Assembly: GCA_022494885.1 (NCBI GenBank)
Contig: JAGVSM010001217.1
Coordinates: 124,001 to 188,000, forward strand
Direction: 5' to 3'
From: Micrasema longulum
Taxonomy: Eukaryota; Arthropoda; Insecta; Trichoptera; Brachycentridae
Length of the DNA stretch: 64,000 nucleotides
The notes below the pieces were generated by a model, which was given only the letters and a program-made list of their open reading frames with translations, did no database searches and was not told the DNA's origin. The position numbers and the translations under genes are program-made. Each line of letters starts with the position of its first letter. Within the stretch, counting starts at the first letter, position 1. This document shows positions 35,260 through 48,189 of this stretch, piece by piece.

Positions 35260-36235
35260 ACGGAATCAGCCAATAGTAAGAACCCTTAAAATTCATGAAT
35301 GTACAAATGCAAGAAACAGCGTCTGTGACTGCCAAGCTATAGAAAAGGTCGATCATACAAAATATCTAGGTATGCACAATGATAGTTAATTAAAATGGAA
35401 CATACACGTAGATAAGACAGCAACCAAACTAAGAAAAATGATATATTTATTTTAAATCATTAGAAACATCCTAAGCAAAACTACTTTAATCAATGTTTAC
35501 TATGCTCTAGCACATTCAATTATCAGTTACGGAATAATAGGATGGGGAGGAACAAGTAAACCCATATTAGAGCCATTATTGAAAGCACAAAAAGCCTTAC
35601 CAATACTCTACAGACAGACTTTTTACAGAAAATCCAGTACAAGACATTAGACAAATATACATAAAGACAATTTCAAGACGTTTCCATAAAAATCCTGACA
35701 GACATAATGACGGACAACCAATTTACGACACTGGGCAAAGACAAAAAACAATACTTCTGCTCCCAAAGAAAAAAACAAATAACGGATATAGGCATTATAC
35801 TTTTCTGCCCCCTAAGCTTTACAATTTTTTAAGCAAGGATATATTGGTAAACAAAATGAAAAACAATATTTTCAAAGCTCGAGTCCATAAGTGGATTGCT
35901 AAAAGACTAGATAGGAATCTGAAGAATATGTTTCATAATATATCAGAATATAATTTTGGTTTCTTGAAAGTCCTTTCTCGTTTTATTGATGTGGTTATGT
36001 TTTAAAATGTTTTTTTTATATTTCTTTGAATTTTAACACAACAATTGAGGTGAAAGTATATACAATTTTGTATGAAATAAATAAAACACTGACACTCTGG
36101 AACGTGCCTGTGGGCCAGTGGAGTGGCTACATCCATAAATAAGAATCAAATTATATTGAATGTACCTATTGTAAAAACATTTTTTTATGAACTAAATATT
36201 TGTATTTTATATTAGATTAAATAAATAAATAAATG
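35260..36235 (+). pseudogene. LINE reverse transcriptase C-terminal half, degraded
   Basis: It reads AIEKVDHTKYLGMHNDS, stop, LKWNIHVDKTATKLRKMIY, then INVYYALAHSIISYGIIGWG and GTSKPILEPLLKAQKAL, followed by many stops. It ends with a TAAATAAATAAATA tail at 36215. It is related to the fragment at 42.5 kb. Confidence 0.75.
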
Positions 36236-36389
36236 TTTGGGTAAGCTTTAATAAAAATCATGGAGGACGAGCAAATTATGAAAGCGTTACAAATGTAGTA
36301 ATTTGCTCCCACAGACGTACTCTGTCGTTATTCTAGATTTGTCTGTTTTGAGTTACAAGTGCAGTTTAACCATTTATTTTCTTTCTTAG

Positions 36390-36900
36390 TGGTGCGGGTC
36401 AGAGCTCCTGGCGTCGACGTTCTATTGTGACAGGTCTCCGTGAATAGTTCTCGCCGTCCAAGCCCAGGTCTATAAAGAGCCTGGCTACTGTGTGGAAGGC
36501 GAGAGTTTACATTTTTCTAAATCTCCCCCTCCAAGCCCAGATCCGTTAAGTATCGAGCTATCAGGTAGGGGGCGAGCTCTTTAACATTCTCCGGTTTAAC
36601 CAGTGATCCCCCGAGGATGAGGCTCCTTTTGTAATGTGAAGCATCACATTCACATATAATGTGTATAGGTGTTTCCTCATCTGCACTGCGGAACCTACAT
36701 CTAGAAGTTTCGAAAAGGTTCATTCTAGCAAGGTGTTTGTTCAATTTACAGTGCCCTGTAAGGGCTCTAGTGATGATCGTCTGTTGATTTCGGCTGAGGT
36801 TTATCAGGTCAAAAGCAAAACTTTGCGAGTACCTTTTTATCAGTTCCTTCGCACGGTGCTGACCAGGTATTTTTTGCTTTGCTTCCTGGCCCATGACCTC
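36390..36900 (-). pseudogene. LINE C-terminal (post RNase H) fragment and 3' flank
   Basis: The frame 36517-36894 reads QQTIITRALTGHCKLNKHLA, RMNLFETSRCRFRSADEETP and IHIICECDASHYKR, the LTGHCxLNKHL and C-x-EETPxHxxCxC block that follows RNase H in R1/I/Jockey-type LINEs. A zinc-binding cysteine is partly lost (CRFR for CxxC). The opposite-strand frame at 36661-36924 is a shadow. Confidence 0.75.
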
Positions 36901-37069
36901 AGCACATTACGAGGAGCACATTAAGGCAATCCACAGTAGGTTACAGGGCCTATTGTGACACTCACTTATTTCTACAATTTTTGACCGAGATATATCACGA
37001 ACTTCAGTATTCTTTGAAATCAATGAAGATCCGTGGTTTTAAGATAGTTTTTTATTTGTTAATAGACTA

Positions 37070-37395
37070 TTGAACAAAACCAAACATATTTTTTTTTGTA
37101 TCATATTATCAGCGCAAAGATTTTTTTAAAATGCTGTATTTCTGAAATTACTCCGCATTGGTCTGTTCACGGTTAGTAAACCGGATATCTTTCACAGCTC
37201 TCGTATCATTGGTTGATTTATATAAACTAGTGACGTCGTTCAAAGTAGTACGTTTTTATTAAAATGTATTTTTTTCGGACATTTTCAAGAAACTTTGTAG
37301 TACAATTTAATGCTCAAATTTTTACCGCACGTAAGAAAACATTTTTGTATCCAATTTCCCATAGAGCTGAAGTTGCTTATCAAGTGTAGTAATTA
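37070..37395 (-). repeat. Repeat family K, copy 2
   Basis: ACGTTTTTATTAAAATGTAT, AAGAAACTTTGTAGTACAAT and CCATAGAGCTGAAGTTGCTT are complements of the 25.5-kb copy, with moderate divergence. Confidence 0.65.
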
Positions 37396-37909
37396 GACTT
37401 AGTGGGTAACAAATTCTTTTATGTATTTTTTAATTATAAAATAAACGCTGCTCTGCAGCACTGAAACTGAAACTGAAGTAAAATGCTGAAAAAACACCCC
37501 ATTCATTATAATACTACAGTGTTCTTCTCATATCCTTAAAGTCTGATGACCAAATACCACAAAAAATATTAGGCATTTTAAGTCAATATACATTAAGTTA
37601 CGAACATTAATAAATTTCAATAAGTTGTCATTAAATAAATAGCTTGGATGCATTTGGCTAACAACTGGGTTTAACAATTAATGTTGACAAAACAAAATTA
37701 TTAAAATTTGGCCGACTTGACAACTCCGCATTTTCTCTCCAATCAAAAGATAGTGACATTAACTCTTGTGTGGCTGTGATGTCATACTGGTCGACATAGG
37801 ACACAAGACTAGATATGTATCTCTTATTTTTTTAAATGGTGAATTCATACTTTTTGTAATCCTCAAATGGACATTTTCGCGCCCGATTTGCACAGCTAAA
37901 TTTGTATAA

Positions 37910-38150
37910 CTATGCGTTAAGTAAATACAAAAAATATTTATCCTTGTTACGCGAAGAATAAATGTCCGCTAATTCAGCAACACACCTATACAGATACCTT
38001 ATACAAGAGAGTGCACGAAGATATATGTCATGACAAGGAAGACAGAGACGCTGTTCTGCGGCGGGTGTTGTCTAAACCAGATTCATTATTCAGTCGGTTG
38101 ATGACAGTGATAGGAGACGCACGCGCGTAACATGCGATGATTTTGAATTA
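37910..38150 (+). repeat. Repeat family L, copy 1
   Basis: AATATTTATCCTTGTTACGC, AACAAGGAAGACAGAGACG-like and GACAGTGATAGGAGACGCAC blocks recur reversed at 48190-48400. It is richer in CpG than its surroundings. Class unknown. Confidence 0.55.
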
Positions 38151-38539
38151 ATTTTGCTATAACAGGGTTAAATTATATGTTTATTTGCATCAATTATGAA
38201 AAAGGAATTATTAAATAGTATGTCTCCATTTTTTTTTTTTCTCATGTCTGAACCTTAGAATATTCCATCTTTTACTAGTGGTAACACGATGTTACATCAC
38301 CGCGCGCAAAGGGATTATTTACCACAGTCTTTTAAAAGTTAAAAGTGTGGACATGTTTATGTACCTCGGCAGCATTCTAACATAGACCCTTGAGCATAGT
38401 GTGCGTCTGGGGGTGTGAATCATTAAAAAAATTAAGGAATAAAATGTTTTACAAGTAAAGAAGTGCAAGCACAAACATCATATTTATAATAAAATTAACA
38501 TGAACTTAGTAACAGTTTATTTTGAAGTGTTTAACGTTT

Positions 38540-39010
38540 TAATAAATTACAATATTTGAGTTTGTCCAAATTATTCCCTTATTTAAGGTATTCTCCATCC
38601 CTGTTGTAATTTGTTAATTTTAATGACTCCCCAGGGGGTGAAATCCAGTCTTTTGTCTACAAACATTTGGACAAACTCAAATATTGTAATGAAACCAACT
38701 GGTCCAAAAAGAAATTTAAAAATTGTTTTCAGGTGTTGCCTAGTACGTGAAATAATTCAGTCAGATGAATCTATTCACAACAATAAAGGTTTCAGCTCTT
38801 TAACTTCACTAAAATCAACAAATGGAAGAATTGAAGAAATATGGATATTCAAACGTAGGTAAAATGGTGAATGTTACACAGTGTGTAAAATAGCCACTTA
38901 AACCAACCAACGACAGGTCATAAGCCCTGTAAATGCCTAGACTTCCATATTCCCTTATTTAAGGTATTCTCCATTCCTGTTGAAATTTGTTAGTTTTCAT
39001 AAATGTTTTT
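38540..39010 (+). repeat. Family R copy with duplicated end block
   Basis: The block CCTTATTTAAGGTATTCTCC occurs at both ends (38577 and 38952). Between them are CTCCCCAGGGGGTGAAATCC, CAGGTGTTGCCTAGTACGTG and TAAATGCCTAGACTTCCAT. The same end block occurs in reverse at about 45915. Confidence 0.6.
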
Positions 39011-39654
39011 TAATTTTCTATTTTTTAATATTTTTATTAATATTCATAAGGCAAGATACATTAGTTAAGGTGAAGTAAATGAATGCTTTGACACGGTTGT
39101 GCCCAGTGAGGTATTTAAAGGGAAAAATAATATAACCTGTATTTTGTAATAAAATCATTCAATAAATTACACTGCTGTTTCCCTGTATTTGCGAATAAAA
39201 ATAAGAAAAACTGCTTACTTGTTTTACCAAATTTGTTTACCACAAAACTCTTCCATTAAACACTTAGTTTTTTTTTTCTTGCAAAAAGCGTTGAAATTAC
39301 CAAGAAACAAATGAATTGTTTACTTTTTAATTGGAATTTCAAACGCAAGCGCACTTCTCTTGTTTTTTTGCAGTAATGTTTGTATTTCCAGTCGAGTAAG
39401 ATGAATCTACTAACACGTCGTTAGATTTTATTGTATGTAGTCCAATCATTTCTCCCGAGGGGTCCATCGTGGTTAAATTAATTACTCAACTGGGAAGAAT
39501 AAACAGGGTCTTTGTTGACTAGCTCATTAGATTTAACTCTGTCGAAAGTAAAATCAAATAAACTAAACTAGGATCATGTACAGTTTCTCGACGCGGACAC
39601 TTCGCGGTATTAGAACGACATTAAATTAAAACGATATTAGAATCAACAATGTTG

Positions 39655-39800
39655 GAGTATGTCCAAGTGCTTGCAGAGTTACACAGTGTGTAAAGTGACC
39701 ACTTAAACCAGCCAATGACAGGTCATAATCCCCGTAAATGCCTAGACTTCCATATTACCTTCTCAAAAATGTTGTCCCTCTCTGTTGAAATAAATTTAAA
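39655..39800 (+). repeat. Family R copy, internally deleted
   Basis: GTATGTCCAAGTGCTTGCAG joins directly to TTACACAGTGTGTAAAGTGA, followed by the CAATGACAGGTCATAATCCC and ATGCCTAGACTTCCATATTA blocks and a TTGAAATAAATTTAAA tail. Confidence 0.6.
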
Positions 39801-39984
39801 CGGTATAAGAATGATTAGAACGACAATTCGTGATGCTAAAAACGGTAACGTTGATATTATTTTACTAGCACGTAAAATGCTATTGTAATGCTATTTTAAA
39901 ACTGTAATATTTCACCGTATGGTCGTTTACACACCATAGAAAAAATTCACCCGGCCCGATAAAAAACATAGAGTGGATTGACTT

Positions 39985-40460
39985 TTATCGATTATTAAAA
40001 TACGGAGCTCCGCAAGGATCAATCCTGGGCCCATTATTATACATTTTTTACATTAATCATCCATCGGTATGTATATAACTTGAATGAGAAAATAATTATG
40101 TTTGCCGATGACATTGGACTCGTCAACAAATAAAAACATGAAAAATTACTTCATCAAATTATCAAAATGACAAACACATAATTTTGAAAAGTTCATACAT
40201 TTTAAGACGAAGGAAAAAAAGCTTTTTTTTTATTTCTTATTATTTATTCATATAAAGTTACATATTACAAAAAAAAACGAGTCCCTAACTCTATGAGGCC
40301 AAGAGCCCTATAATTAAAGCTAATATAAACATAGAAAGACTAACTGCACTAAAACATGTAAAATATTTAGGACTCAACATAGGCCAACAGTTGAAATGGA
40401 CGATACAAACATTCTAGTTGACAAAATAACATCATTATGCAATTCATTTAATAAATAAAA
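39985..40460 (+). pseudogene. LINE reverse transcriptase palm fragment
   Basis: YGAPQGSILGPLLYIFYIN at 40000-40060 is followed, after a frameshift, by KIIMFADDIGLVN with the catalytic ADD. Farther on comes ALKHVKYLGLNIGQQLKW (40330-40400). A T-rich insertion with 3'-UTR character (40230-40310) interrupts it. Confidence 0.7.
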
Positions 40461-40689
40461 AAATAGATACCTTTGAAAGAAAATAATTTGAATTGTGAAA
40501 TATAAGTTCAATCTTAAGTATTTTTTTTGGGATAAATAATTATTTCAGATTTTTTTTTGTGGAAAAATATTTTAAATATAAAGCATTTTTTTATATACAG
40601 ACCACACACGAGTTAAATATTATAACAAGAATAGTTTCAGGTATTCTGATTACCCATCATCAAGTTTAACAATTAACTAAACCAAAATA

Positions 40690-40805
40690 CAGAATACTGA
40701 ATAGTAATTAGGTACTGATAGGGTTAGATATAGGGGGTAAGGCTGGGTGGAGTTGACGTGGTAAGGCCGGATGGGGTGCAGGGGGTAAAATATGGTGGGT
40801 TTTTC
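40690..40805 (+). other. G-rich tract, possible quadruplex former
   Basis: Six runs of three or more G (AGGGTT, ATAGGGGGTAAGG, CTGGGTGG, ATGGGGTGC, AGGGGGTAA, GGTGGGT) stand in otherwise AT-rich DNA. Nothing coding is seen. Confidence 0.35.
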
Positions 40806-42489
40806 TATTTATTGGAAATAATGAAAACAGGGGGAAGAATTTCGGAATACAATATTATTAATCAAAGGTTTGTCAGAATTTATCTTTTTTTGGATTTCTA
40901 TATTTTCTAAATTATTCGTTATTATACCTTTATTTGTAAAATACAAAAGTTAAATTTTATGTGAATGAAAAAAATGGTTCGTATCTTTATATGATTTGCG
41001 ATTTCAGATCAACTATTGCTAGTAAGTCCGCGGAGGTGTTTGTGAACTCTAATTTTTAGATTTCTCGCAGTTCGGCCAATATATTTTCTATTACAATATC
41101 CACTTTGTAATTTCAAATGCATCGTTTTTTTATTTGGAGCTGTTGGGAATTTTCCCTAAATTGTTATTTGTATAGAACGGGGGTTGGATATTGGGGGGTA
41201 ACAAATGATATATGCCAAATTTTATAGCAAAACAATTAAATATTTCTGAACTTTACCAGTAAAAGAAAAAAAATATTAAAAAATACAAATTATACGCGCA
41301 TAATTGATATTGTATGATAATTCATTTTTTAAATTATTTTATTAAATAATTTGCAGGTAAACACGCGAACCACTATGAAGCCGACTAATCTCCACTGGAT
41401 GTCCTTTTGCCGAAATTTCACCCGCAAGTAGAAACTAAAGATATCAAACAAAAAAAGAAAATAATAAATAAGTATCCACAACCCTAATTTACCAGGCCGG
41501 GTGGATTGGCACGATACATGGATGGTGTTATTCAAAAATGTGTCAAGCTTCAAAATCGATAAAAATTAGTGAGTGTCAAAATTATGGTCCAAAAGTGATA
41601 TTCTTACTTTGAAAAAAAAGTTTGATTATTTTATATTTACAAATTCTCTGTAATACCTCGATGTGTTAACCAAAATCCATGCATCTAGATCAAAAACAAT
41701 GAACCATAGCTTTAAGATGCCATACGTAATGTTTATTTATTTTTTTATCAGATAACAAATAAACATACAATATTACAACTAAAAACCATTTTTTACATTA
41801 ATTAAATACACATATTTACATTAACGTTTCCCATTACGTAAAATTAATAAACAATTCTTGTGCAAATTAAGATATATATGTGGCTAACATGACAACAATA
41901 TTGCAAAAATGTGCTACCCCTGCAAAAGACGCCTTTTTTGACAGAATAGCTGACAAGTTTTGTTTATTACAAATTGCAACTAACTTTTTGTATTGGAAGC
42001 AATCCAAAGGCATTTTTAACGTCCGGCTTAGAACAAATAGCTTTTATTTAAATTTTATTTATTTTTTACTAAAAATTTTCATTTACTACATATAGTTTTA
42101 CATAAAAAAGATAAAAATAATAAAACTTGAAATATATGAATAAATTTATGTTGTTAAACATATTTTTGCGTTATTGTTTTTGAGGTATTCTTAAACTTAA
42201 CAGCCAAACCAAATAATTAATCATGGTTTTAAAAAATGCTGATGTTAACTTCAATTATCTCATTCAAGTTTGTAAGTGAAAATTCCTGATGGAAGTTCAT
42301 TGAAATTTATTTTAGAAATAAAAGACGACTGATACTTAAATCCACGAATTTTAGAAATCTTCCAGACTGGTACCATTATTTTTAAAAAATATGCTTACGC
42401 AAAATAGTAAGGATAGAGATGATACTGTGATGATTTTTAATGGAAAAACTTGGAATGAGCTTAATAAAATGGCTAATTAAGACTTAAAA

Positions 42490-43260
42490 GTTTTTAAAGA
42501 GTGGTTGGATCAAAGTTACTTTACAATGAATTCAGAAAAAACCCACTACCTAACATTCACATTAAACAATAGAAATAGACATAACCATATAGACCTTAAA
42601 TCTCACAACAAAAACTGCGAAGACCATACAAACTGTTCTTCTCAATGTGTTACTCTGACCGAAAAATCTAAGATGAAATATCTGGGAATAATAATCGACC
42701 AAAATATTAAATGGAAAGAACAAATAGATTCAATGTGCAAAAGACTAAGAAAATTACTCTACATATTTTTAAAGCTGAGAGGTATTTTATCGACGGATCA
42801 ATTAAAGACAGTTTATTATGCTCTAGTACAGTCAATCATTCAATATGCAATAGTTGGATGGGGGGGGGCTTATAACGCTCATCATAGACCCTTAAAAATT
42901 CTACAAAAAAAATCATTAAAATAATACTTTATAAACCATCCTTGTTCTCAACTACCGAACTGTTCAAAGAATTTAATGTTTTAAGAGTGGAGGATATCTA
43001 CGGAAAGTGCTGTATGCTCCAGGTGCATAAGGAGAGCCTCCCATCGGACCGTATTACGGGAAGGTTGAGAACAGGATGCCTCGCTCTACCGAGAATTAAA
43101 ACTACCACGGCCAAACATCATTATACTCACATAGGACGGAAGCTTTTTAATAATTTACCACAAAATCTACGTTAAGAAATAAATTACGAAAAATTTAAGG
43201 ATAAATTAAAGAAAAGACATTCTTGACATAATTAACATTAACTGTATTTTAAAAAAAGAG
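42490..43260 (+). pseudogene. LINE reverse transcriptase C-terminal half
   Basis: The frame 42505-42924 reads MNSEKTHYLTF, KSKMKYLGIIIDQNIKWKEQ, LRKLLYIFLKLRGILS and VYYALVQSIIQYAIVGWGG. After a frameshift in an A run it continues as KIILYKPSLFSTTELFKEFN and AKHHYTHIGRKLFNNLPQNL (to 43175). One frameshift and a lost N-terminus make it a young but dead copy. Confidence 0.8.
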
Positions 43261-44045
43261 ATGTATGTTTAATATGTGCCCGTGTTTACAAATTTTGTGT
43301 TTTTATTTAATATATTTTTTTAGTGTTATTTTGAGTATTTATTTTTGTGTGAAGGGTCTTTTAATAAAGTGTTTTGAGGTAACTAATGAGTTGATATAAT
43401 GATATCATAATGAGTTGAAATATTGTTGTAATACATGTATTATTATTGCGGTTTAATCATCTCAGATTGAGGTTGAGGTGGCTTGACACATTTTTGTATA
43501 ACACCATCCACGTGCGTAATGGGCCTATAACTGAGTAAGATATTTCGGCGTTAGGTAAAATTAGAGTAGATTGACATTTATTATATTCATTTAAAAGGTC
43601 GACGAATTTGCTCCAAAATAAATCATTCTGAAACCAACTGTAAAATTCAAAAACGAAATCGAAACGAGTAATGTCTGCTACCAACATAATCAAATAAAAA
43701 TAGTGTTATACTTAAAGATGACGGTAATTTTTACATTAATTGGCCGATTTTTTATTTCGATTCACGTATTATGAAATCTATCTTAAATTTTGTTTAAATG
43801 ATTTATTTATTTTTACTTTATTAACATAGGTATACAGATAAATTATAATACAAACATGTTTTGTTTAATTATTTTTAAAAAACAAACATTTCTTTTTACT
43901 CAAGATTTAGAAACAAAAATTTTACCTTAAAATTATATTATACATTCAGTAGAAGTTTCAAACAATTTAAATATAAATGATAAAACAAATTAAATTATAA
44001 AATATTTTAGAGGATTCGTTTATATATGGCGATTTTCATGTTATC

Positions 44046-44808
44046 GATTGAGGGCCGTTTTAACAAAGCGAAATATCTACAAAATGTAAATTTTTCAGGA
44101 AAATGTTTTTTCATGTTAAAAATAAAACTATTACGATTTGAAATAGAATAAAAACTACATTTTATAAATATATAAATTCCTTACACATGAACTAAAAATC
44201 AATCATGTAGAATCAGTAAAATTATTTATAAAAATGTTTTAAATTCTCGAATTTTCACAATAAAGAGATATCTACATATTTTTTGTGATAGGAATGTATG
44301 GAAAATTGATTTTGATGATGTTGGGAATTAAATAAGTTTACTTTTGCATGAAATCATTTTAAACTGATTTTTTGTAAAATTTTATGTCTACTGACACATC
44401 TAAGTACCTATGTAAATAAACACATTTAGGTATTTACATCCTATATATTTTTTACATACATAATAGCACAAATAAAGTGATAACAAATTTTTTTTTTTTA
44501 TTTTTTTATTATACTTCTTTTTTGTTGGCCAAAATCATGTTTTATTTGTGATTTTTTTTTCGATTTTAAAAAAACTTAACACCCCAAAAAAATATGTAGA
44601 TATTTTGCTTTGTGAAAACGCTATGTAGTGTAGTTATTTATTTTTGTACAAACTCACGATATTTGAACCACTACAACTTCGCATATATATTGTTTTGTTA
44701 AAATTTTATTTCACCAATCGATAAAGCCATGGAATAACCCATTTCAATAAAAAAACGCATTTGGTTTTTTTTTGTAGAAATTTCACTTTGTGAAAACGGT
44801 CCTCAATT
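44046..44808. mobile_element. Foldback element with four symmetric motif copies
   Basis: The outer arms ATTGAGGGCCGTTTTAACAA (44047) and the complement of TTGTGAAAACGGTCCTCAAT match over about 35 bp. The motif CAAAGCGAAATATCTAC occurs twice on the plus side (44064, about 44264 partial) and twice reversed (about 44593, 44774). No target duplication was identified and no coding sequence is seen. Confidence 0.55.
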
Positions 44809-45253
44809 ATATCAAATATTTCATTACCATTCACTATCTTTGAAAAAGTTCAAAAGGTTTGTTTTATAGGAACCATACTACCCTTAATTAAAAACATATA
44901 TCCGATACGTGGGAAAACTATTGCCGAGTGTATGGTGTCTGTTTATTACGGAATTACTAGTATACGCTACAAAACGATAGCACATGACGAGTAATTCTTT
45001 CAGGGGTAACTGAAGTTGATGAAAGATAATAGTTCTGGGCAATCCCATATTCAATTTACAATTTTGAATAAACTTCAGTTTAGTTTTAGCAAATTTAATG
45101 TTTTTGATATAAAAAAAACATAATTTAAAAGTTCAGGACTAATTACAAATTTAATCGATGTTTTCATTTTTACCAAGTAATATCAAACATGCCTTTAATA
45201 CAAATAACTACATTGGTAAATTATTGCTTAATAATTAAGATAAAAATGGTTTA

Positions 45254-45860
45254 TTGAATAATTCATTTTTTTACCAACAAAAATGCAATTCTTGTCTTTC
45301 AGTTTACTTTGGAAAAACATCAAGAAATTTTGATCTTCTTGTAAAAGAACATATGAGGTGTTTTCACAATAATAATTTCTCCGAATTCACAAATCACCTA
45401 ATCAATTTAAATTATGACTTTAAAAAAAGTACAGAAGTTAAAATCTTACATACAAATAATAAAGGGTTAAAAGCAAATAAAAGGAAATATTTCACATTAG
45501 GAAAGCTTTAAAAAATAAAGTTCATTTGATCAATAACCAAGCAACCTTTCAATATAGTCCGTTACACGATTTTCCACTGTAAAGGTCACCCTAAACCTAC
45601 TAAGCTCACCTCACCCCTCATCCTCTCTGCCGTTTTTCAACTATTTCTTAAACAACATACAATATTTTCATAATTTAATCAGTGCATGTTTGTCTTAATC
45701 AGTGCATGTGCTTATTAAAATGCATGTCGTGTTGGTTTTATATTTTTTTGCAACTATGGTGAAGGTGTATAGTGGGTTTTCGCATGTTGGTTTAATTGGT
45801 GTCCTAACGAAGTGACGGGTACGTATCAAAACCGGTAGACATAAAAAAGTCGGTAAGTGT
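45254..45860 (+). pseudogene. Penelope-like element, GIY-YIG endonuclease fragment and 3' end
   Basis: Frame 45254-45511 reads QQKCNSCLSVYFGKTSRNFD, LLVKEHMRCFHNNNFSEFTN and HLINLNYDFKKSTEVKILH. VYFGKTSRNF corresponds to the YIGQTGRxF core, followed by KEH. It continues after a stop as INNQATFQYSPLHDF. The 3' end carries AAAACCGGTAGAC near 45828, like the 13.5-kb copy. Confidence 0.75.
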
Positions 45861-45929
45861 TTATATACAAAATATTAAAAAACATTTAGCTTAACTTAAA
45901 AAATTATAGCACGGATGGAGAATACCTTA

Positions 45930-46300
45930 AATAAGGGAATTAATTAGTTAAACGATGCTCCTTAAAAATTGTTTTTAGACTCTTTCCAGAGAATTTTGGC
46001 GACAATTGTAGTATTGAGTCCATATTGTAAAGTTGTACTCTAACTAGCTTCTCACTAATGAAGTATACATCAACTTCAAAGTGCCTTTGTTTTTTAATTC
46101 CTTGGTCACACGTCACACGTCACACGTAACACGAAGCCCAACATTTTCAGTGATTAACTAGTTGCGTTGTTTATGTGACTAATGAAGAATAATTTTTGAT
46201 CAAAAACGACACCCAAGTTGCGCACCTCAGAAGTTGAGACTAATTGTACGTTACTTTATTAAAATGAATAACTTATAAAGTGCAATTATCGCAATATAAT
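45930..46300 (-). pseudogene. Jockey-like LINE reverse transcriptase fragment
   Basis: The minus strand reads EVRNLGVVFDQKLFFISHIN at about 46200-46240, then LMYTSLVRS, stop, LEYNFTIWTQYYNC in another frame. These match the DLGVFFDEKLSF and SLVSSNLDFNSSIWSPCYN blocks of the 20-kb element. Confidence 0.7.
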
Positions 46301-46859
46301 ATCTCAAGGGCGCTTTACAACGTGATTCTATAGATGAATAAACTTACTTACTTAGTTACGCATCAGATTATCAAATAATATGGGTCTTATTATTTGACAT
46401 TTTAAAATATTTTATTGAAACTTATTAGCGGAGCACCACTGCAACATTTTATCTAAATAACGTTGCAGAGTTAGACAATCTTTTACAGTATTATTAATAA
46501 GTTTAAAAAAGCCTAGAATTTACCCTTTAAATTAAATTTTGAAAGAAATAGATATACCCTCAATTGATGACATCTTCGAAAAACTGCACGACGTCGGCAC
46601 GATCAAAGCTCGCCAGAATCTGCGTGTCTCTGGTCTGCTTCGGTTCAATTGGCTTTTGCTTTTTTCTCTCTCTAAAACTTACGAATACCCACATCATGTA
46701 AATTTGTGTCACGGTTAATTCATTCAGTGTTATACTTAATTTAATCACATCTTTGAATATCTTTTATTCGTCATATTATCTATTGAATCTCAGAAAAATG
46801 TAATTAAATCTTTCCTTTAATTTCACGCTACCTTGCAACAAAACTGCGATAAGTCAAAC

Positions 46860-47150
46860 CAACCCTTTCATACAAACAAAAAAATTCCCTCCAAAAGCGT
46901 ATATTAGACAAACTTTTAAAGAAAAAAAACCCACTAATTTACAAAATTCTCGAAACTCTAGATTTCTAAATAATGTAACTTTACACAGATGCAATACAAC
47001 TCCAGCTTTAAGTCATTGTTTACATCTTGGGGAAAAAACATTGGTAATCTTCCAGAAATCATAAAATCAATATTCAATATTAAAACATTAAAATCTAGCT
47101 TAATAAAAAAACACATGAGACCCACCCTATCCTGAATACCATACAATAAA
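46860..47150 (+). pseudogene. Possible LINE C-terminal fragment
   Basis: One frame reads NSSFKSLFTSWGKNIGNLPE and then IFNIKTLKSSLIKKH, like the xxWNxLPxxIRxxxSLxxFKxxLKxxL ending of many LINE proteins. Upstream sequence is too degraded to classify. Confidence 0.4.
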
Positions 47151-47252
47151 AAATTGTGTATCTTTTATAATATAATATCTAGTTTTCAGAAATCTGTTTA
47201 AGATAGTAAAAATGAAATGTAAATAAAATATTATATGTATGGATACTATATA

Positions 47253-47623
47253 CAGGGTGTTCATCAAACTTCGTCACATCCGAAACCACGATGATCATTA
47301 TGAGCAAGATAACATATTTACACATAAAATATTTTTTTAGAACGAATAAAATTTTTAAAAATAAAATATCAAAAAAAGCAAATGGTTGCTTACTTCTGCA
47401 GAGGAGAAACAAGGATGGGGGAGTGGGAGTCTGATGCGCCGACACTGCGCGGCCGCGCTCCCCTCACTTTTCCCCTGCAGAAGTAAGCAACCATTTGTTC
47501 TTTTAAATATTTTATTTATAAAAGTTTTCATTGTTAAGATATTTTTTTTAATTTACTAATATGTCTTCTTGCCCGTACTGATCATCGTGGTTTCGGATGT
47601 GACAGGGTTTAAAGAACACCCTG
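47253..47623. mobile_element. MITE family M, copy 2 (TA target duplication)
   Basis: Ends CAGGGTGTTCATCAAACTTC and the complement of AAAGAACACCCTG are flanked by TA on each side, as for Tc1/mariner-class insertions. The inner stem GCAAATGGTTGCTTACTTCT is shared with copy 1. Its right end abuts a (TA)n run. Open frames in the element are shadows. Confidence 0.85.
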
Positions 47624-48189
47624 TATATATATATATATATATATATGTATGTACCAACCATTTTAAAATTTTAAACTTATTTTGTCAAGATTTTTTTACA
47701 AAAATACATGAAATTGCTTTAAAAATTTTCATGTCAACGGCAACCAGCTATATCTCCCCATCATCAAATATATGTACATCCATTTGAATAAATACCAGTA
47801 CAGAAAGGGTAAAAAACGATAGCGTTTTCCTACTAGACCTTGATAGATATTTATAATAAACGTATGTATAAAATGCCTAAGGGAAAGTGATGACGTACGG
47901 AAATGTTTAATCTTTTATATTCTCGAGAGAGTCAAATATAGATTTGTCAAACCCATAATACTACCACAAAAATTGTTGGCAAAAAGGGTATGAGAAAAAA
48001 GTCCAATGAAAATGAGTCTTTACTCTCTTGTAGCGTTGCGTTACCACAAGCAAAAAACGGAATATTCTAAAGTGCAGTCATTTGAAAAAAAAACATCAAG
48101 ACATACTGTTTCAAAATTCTTTATCCATAATATATAAAAATAAACATATCATTTAGCCCTGTTTGAGCGAAATAAATTAAAAGTCATAA

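Noticed and set aside
36661..36924. 87-residue plus-strand open frame
   Set aside because: Antisense to the LTGHC/EETP LINE fragment on the minus strand.
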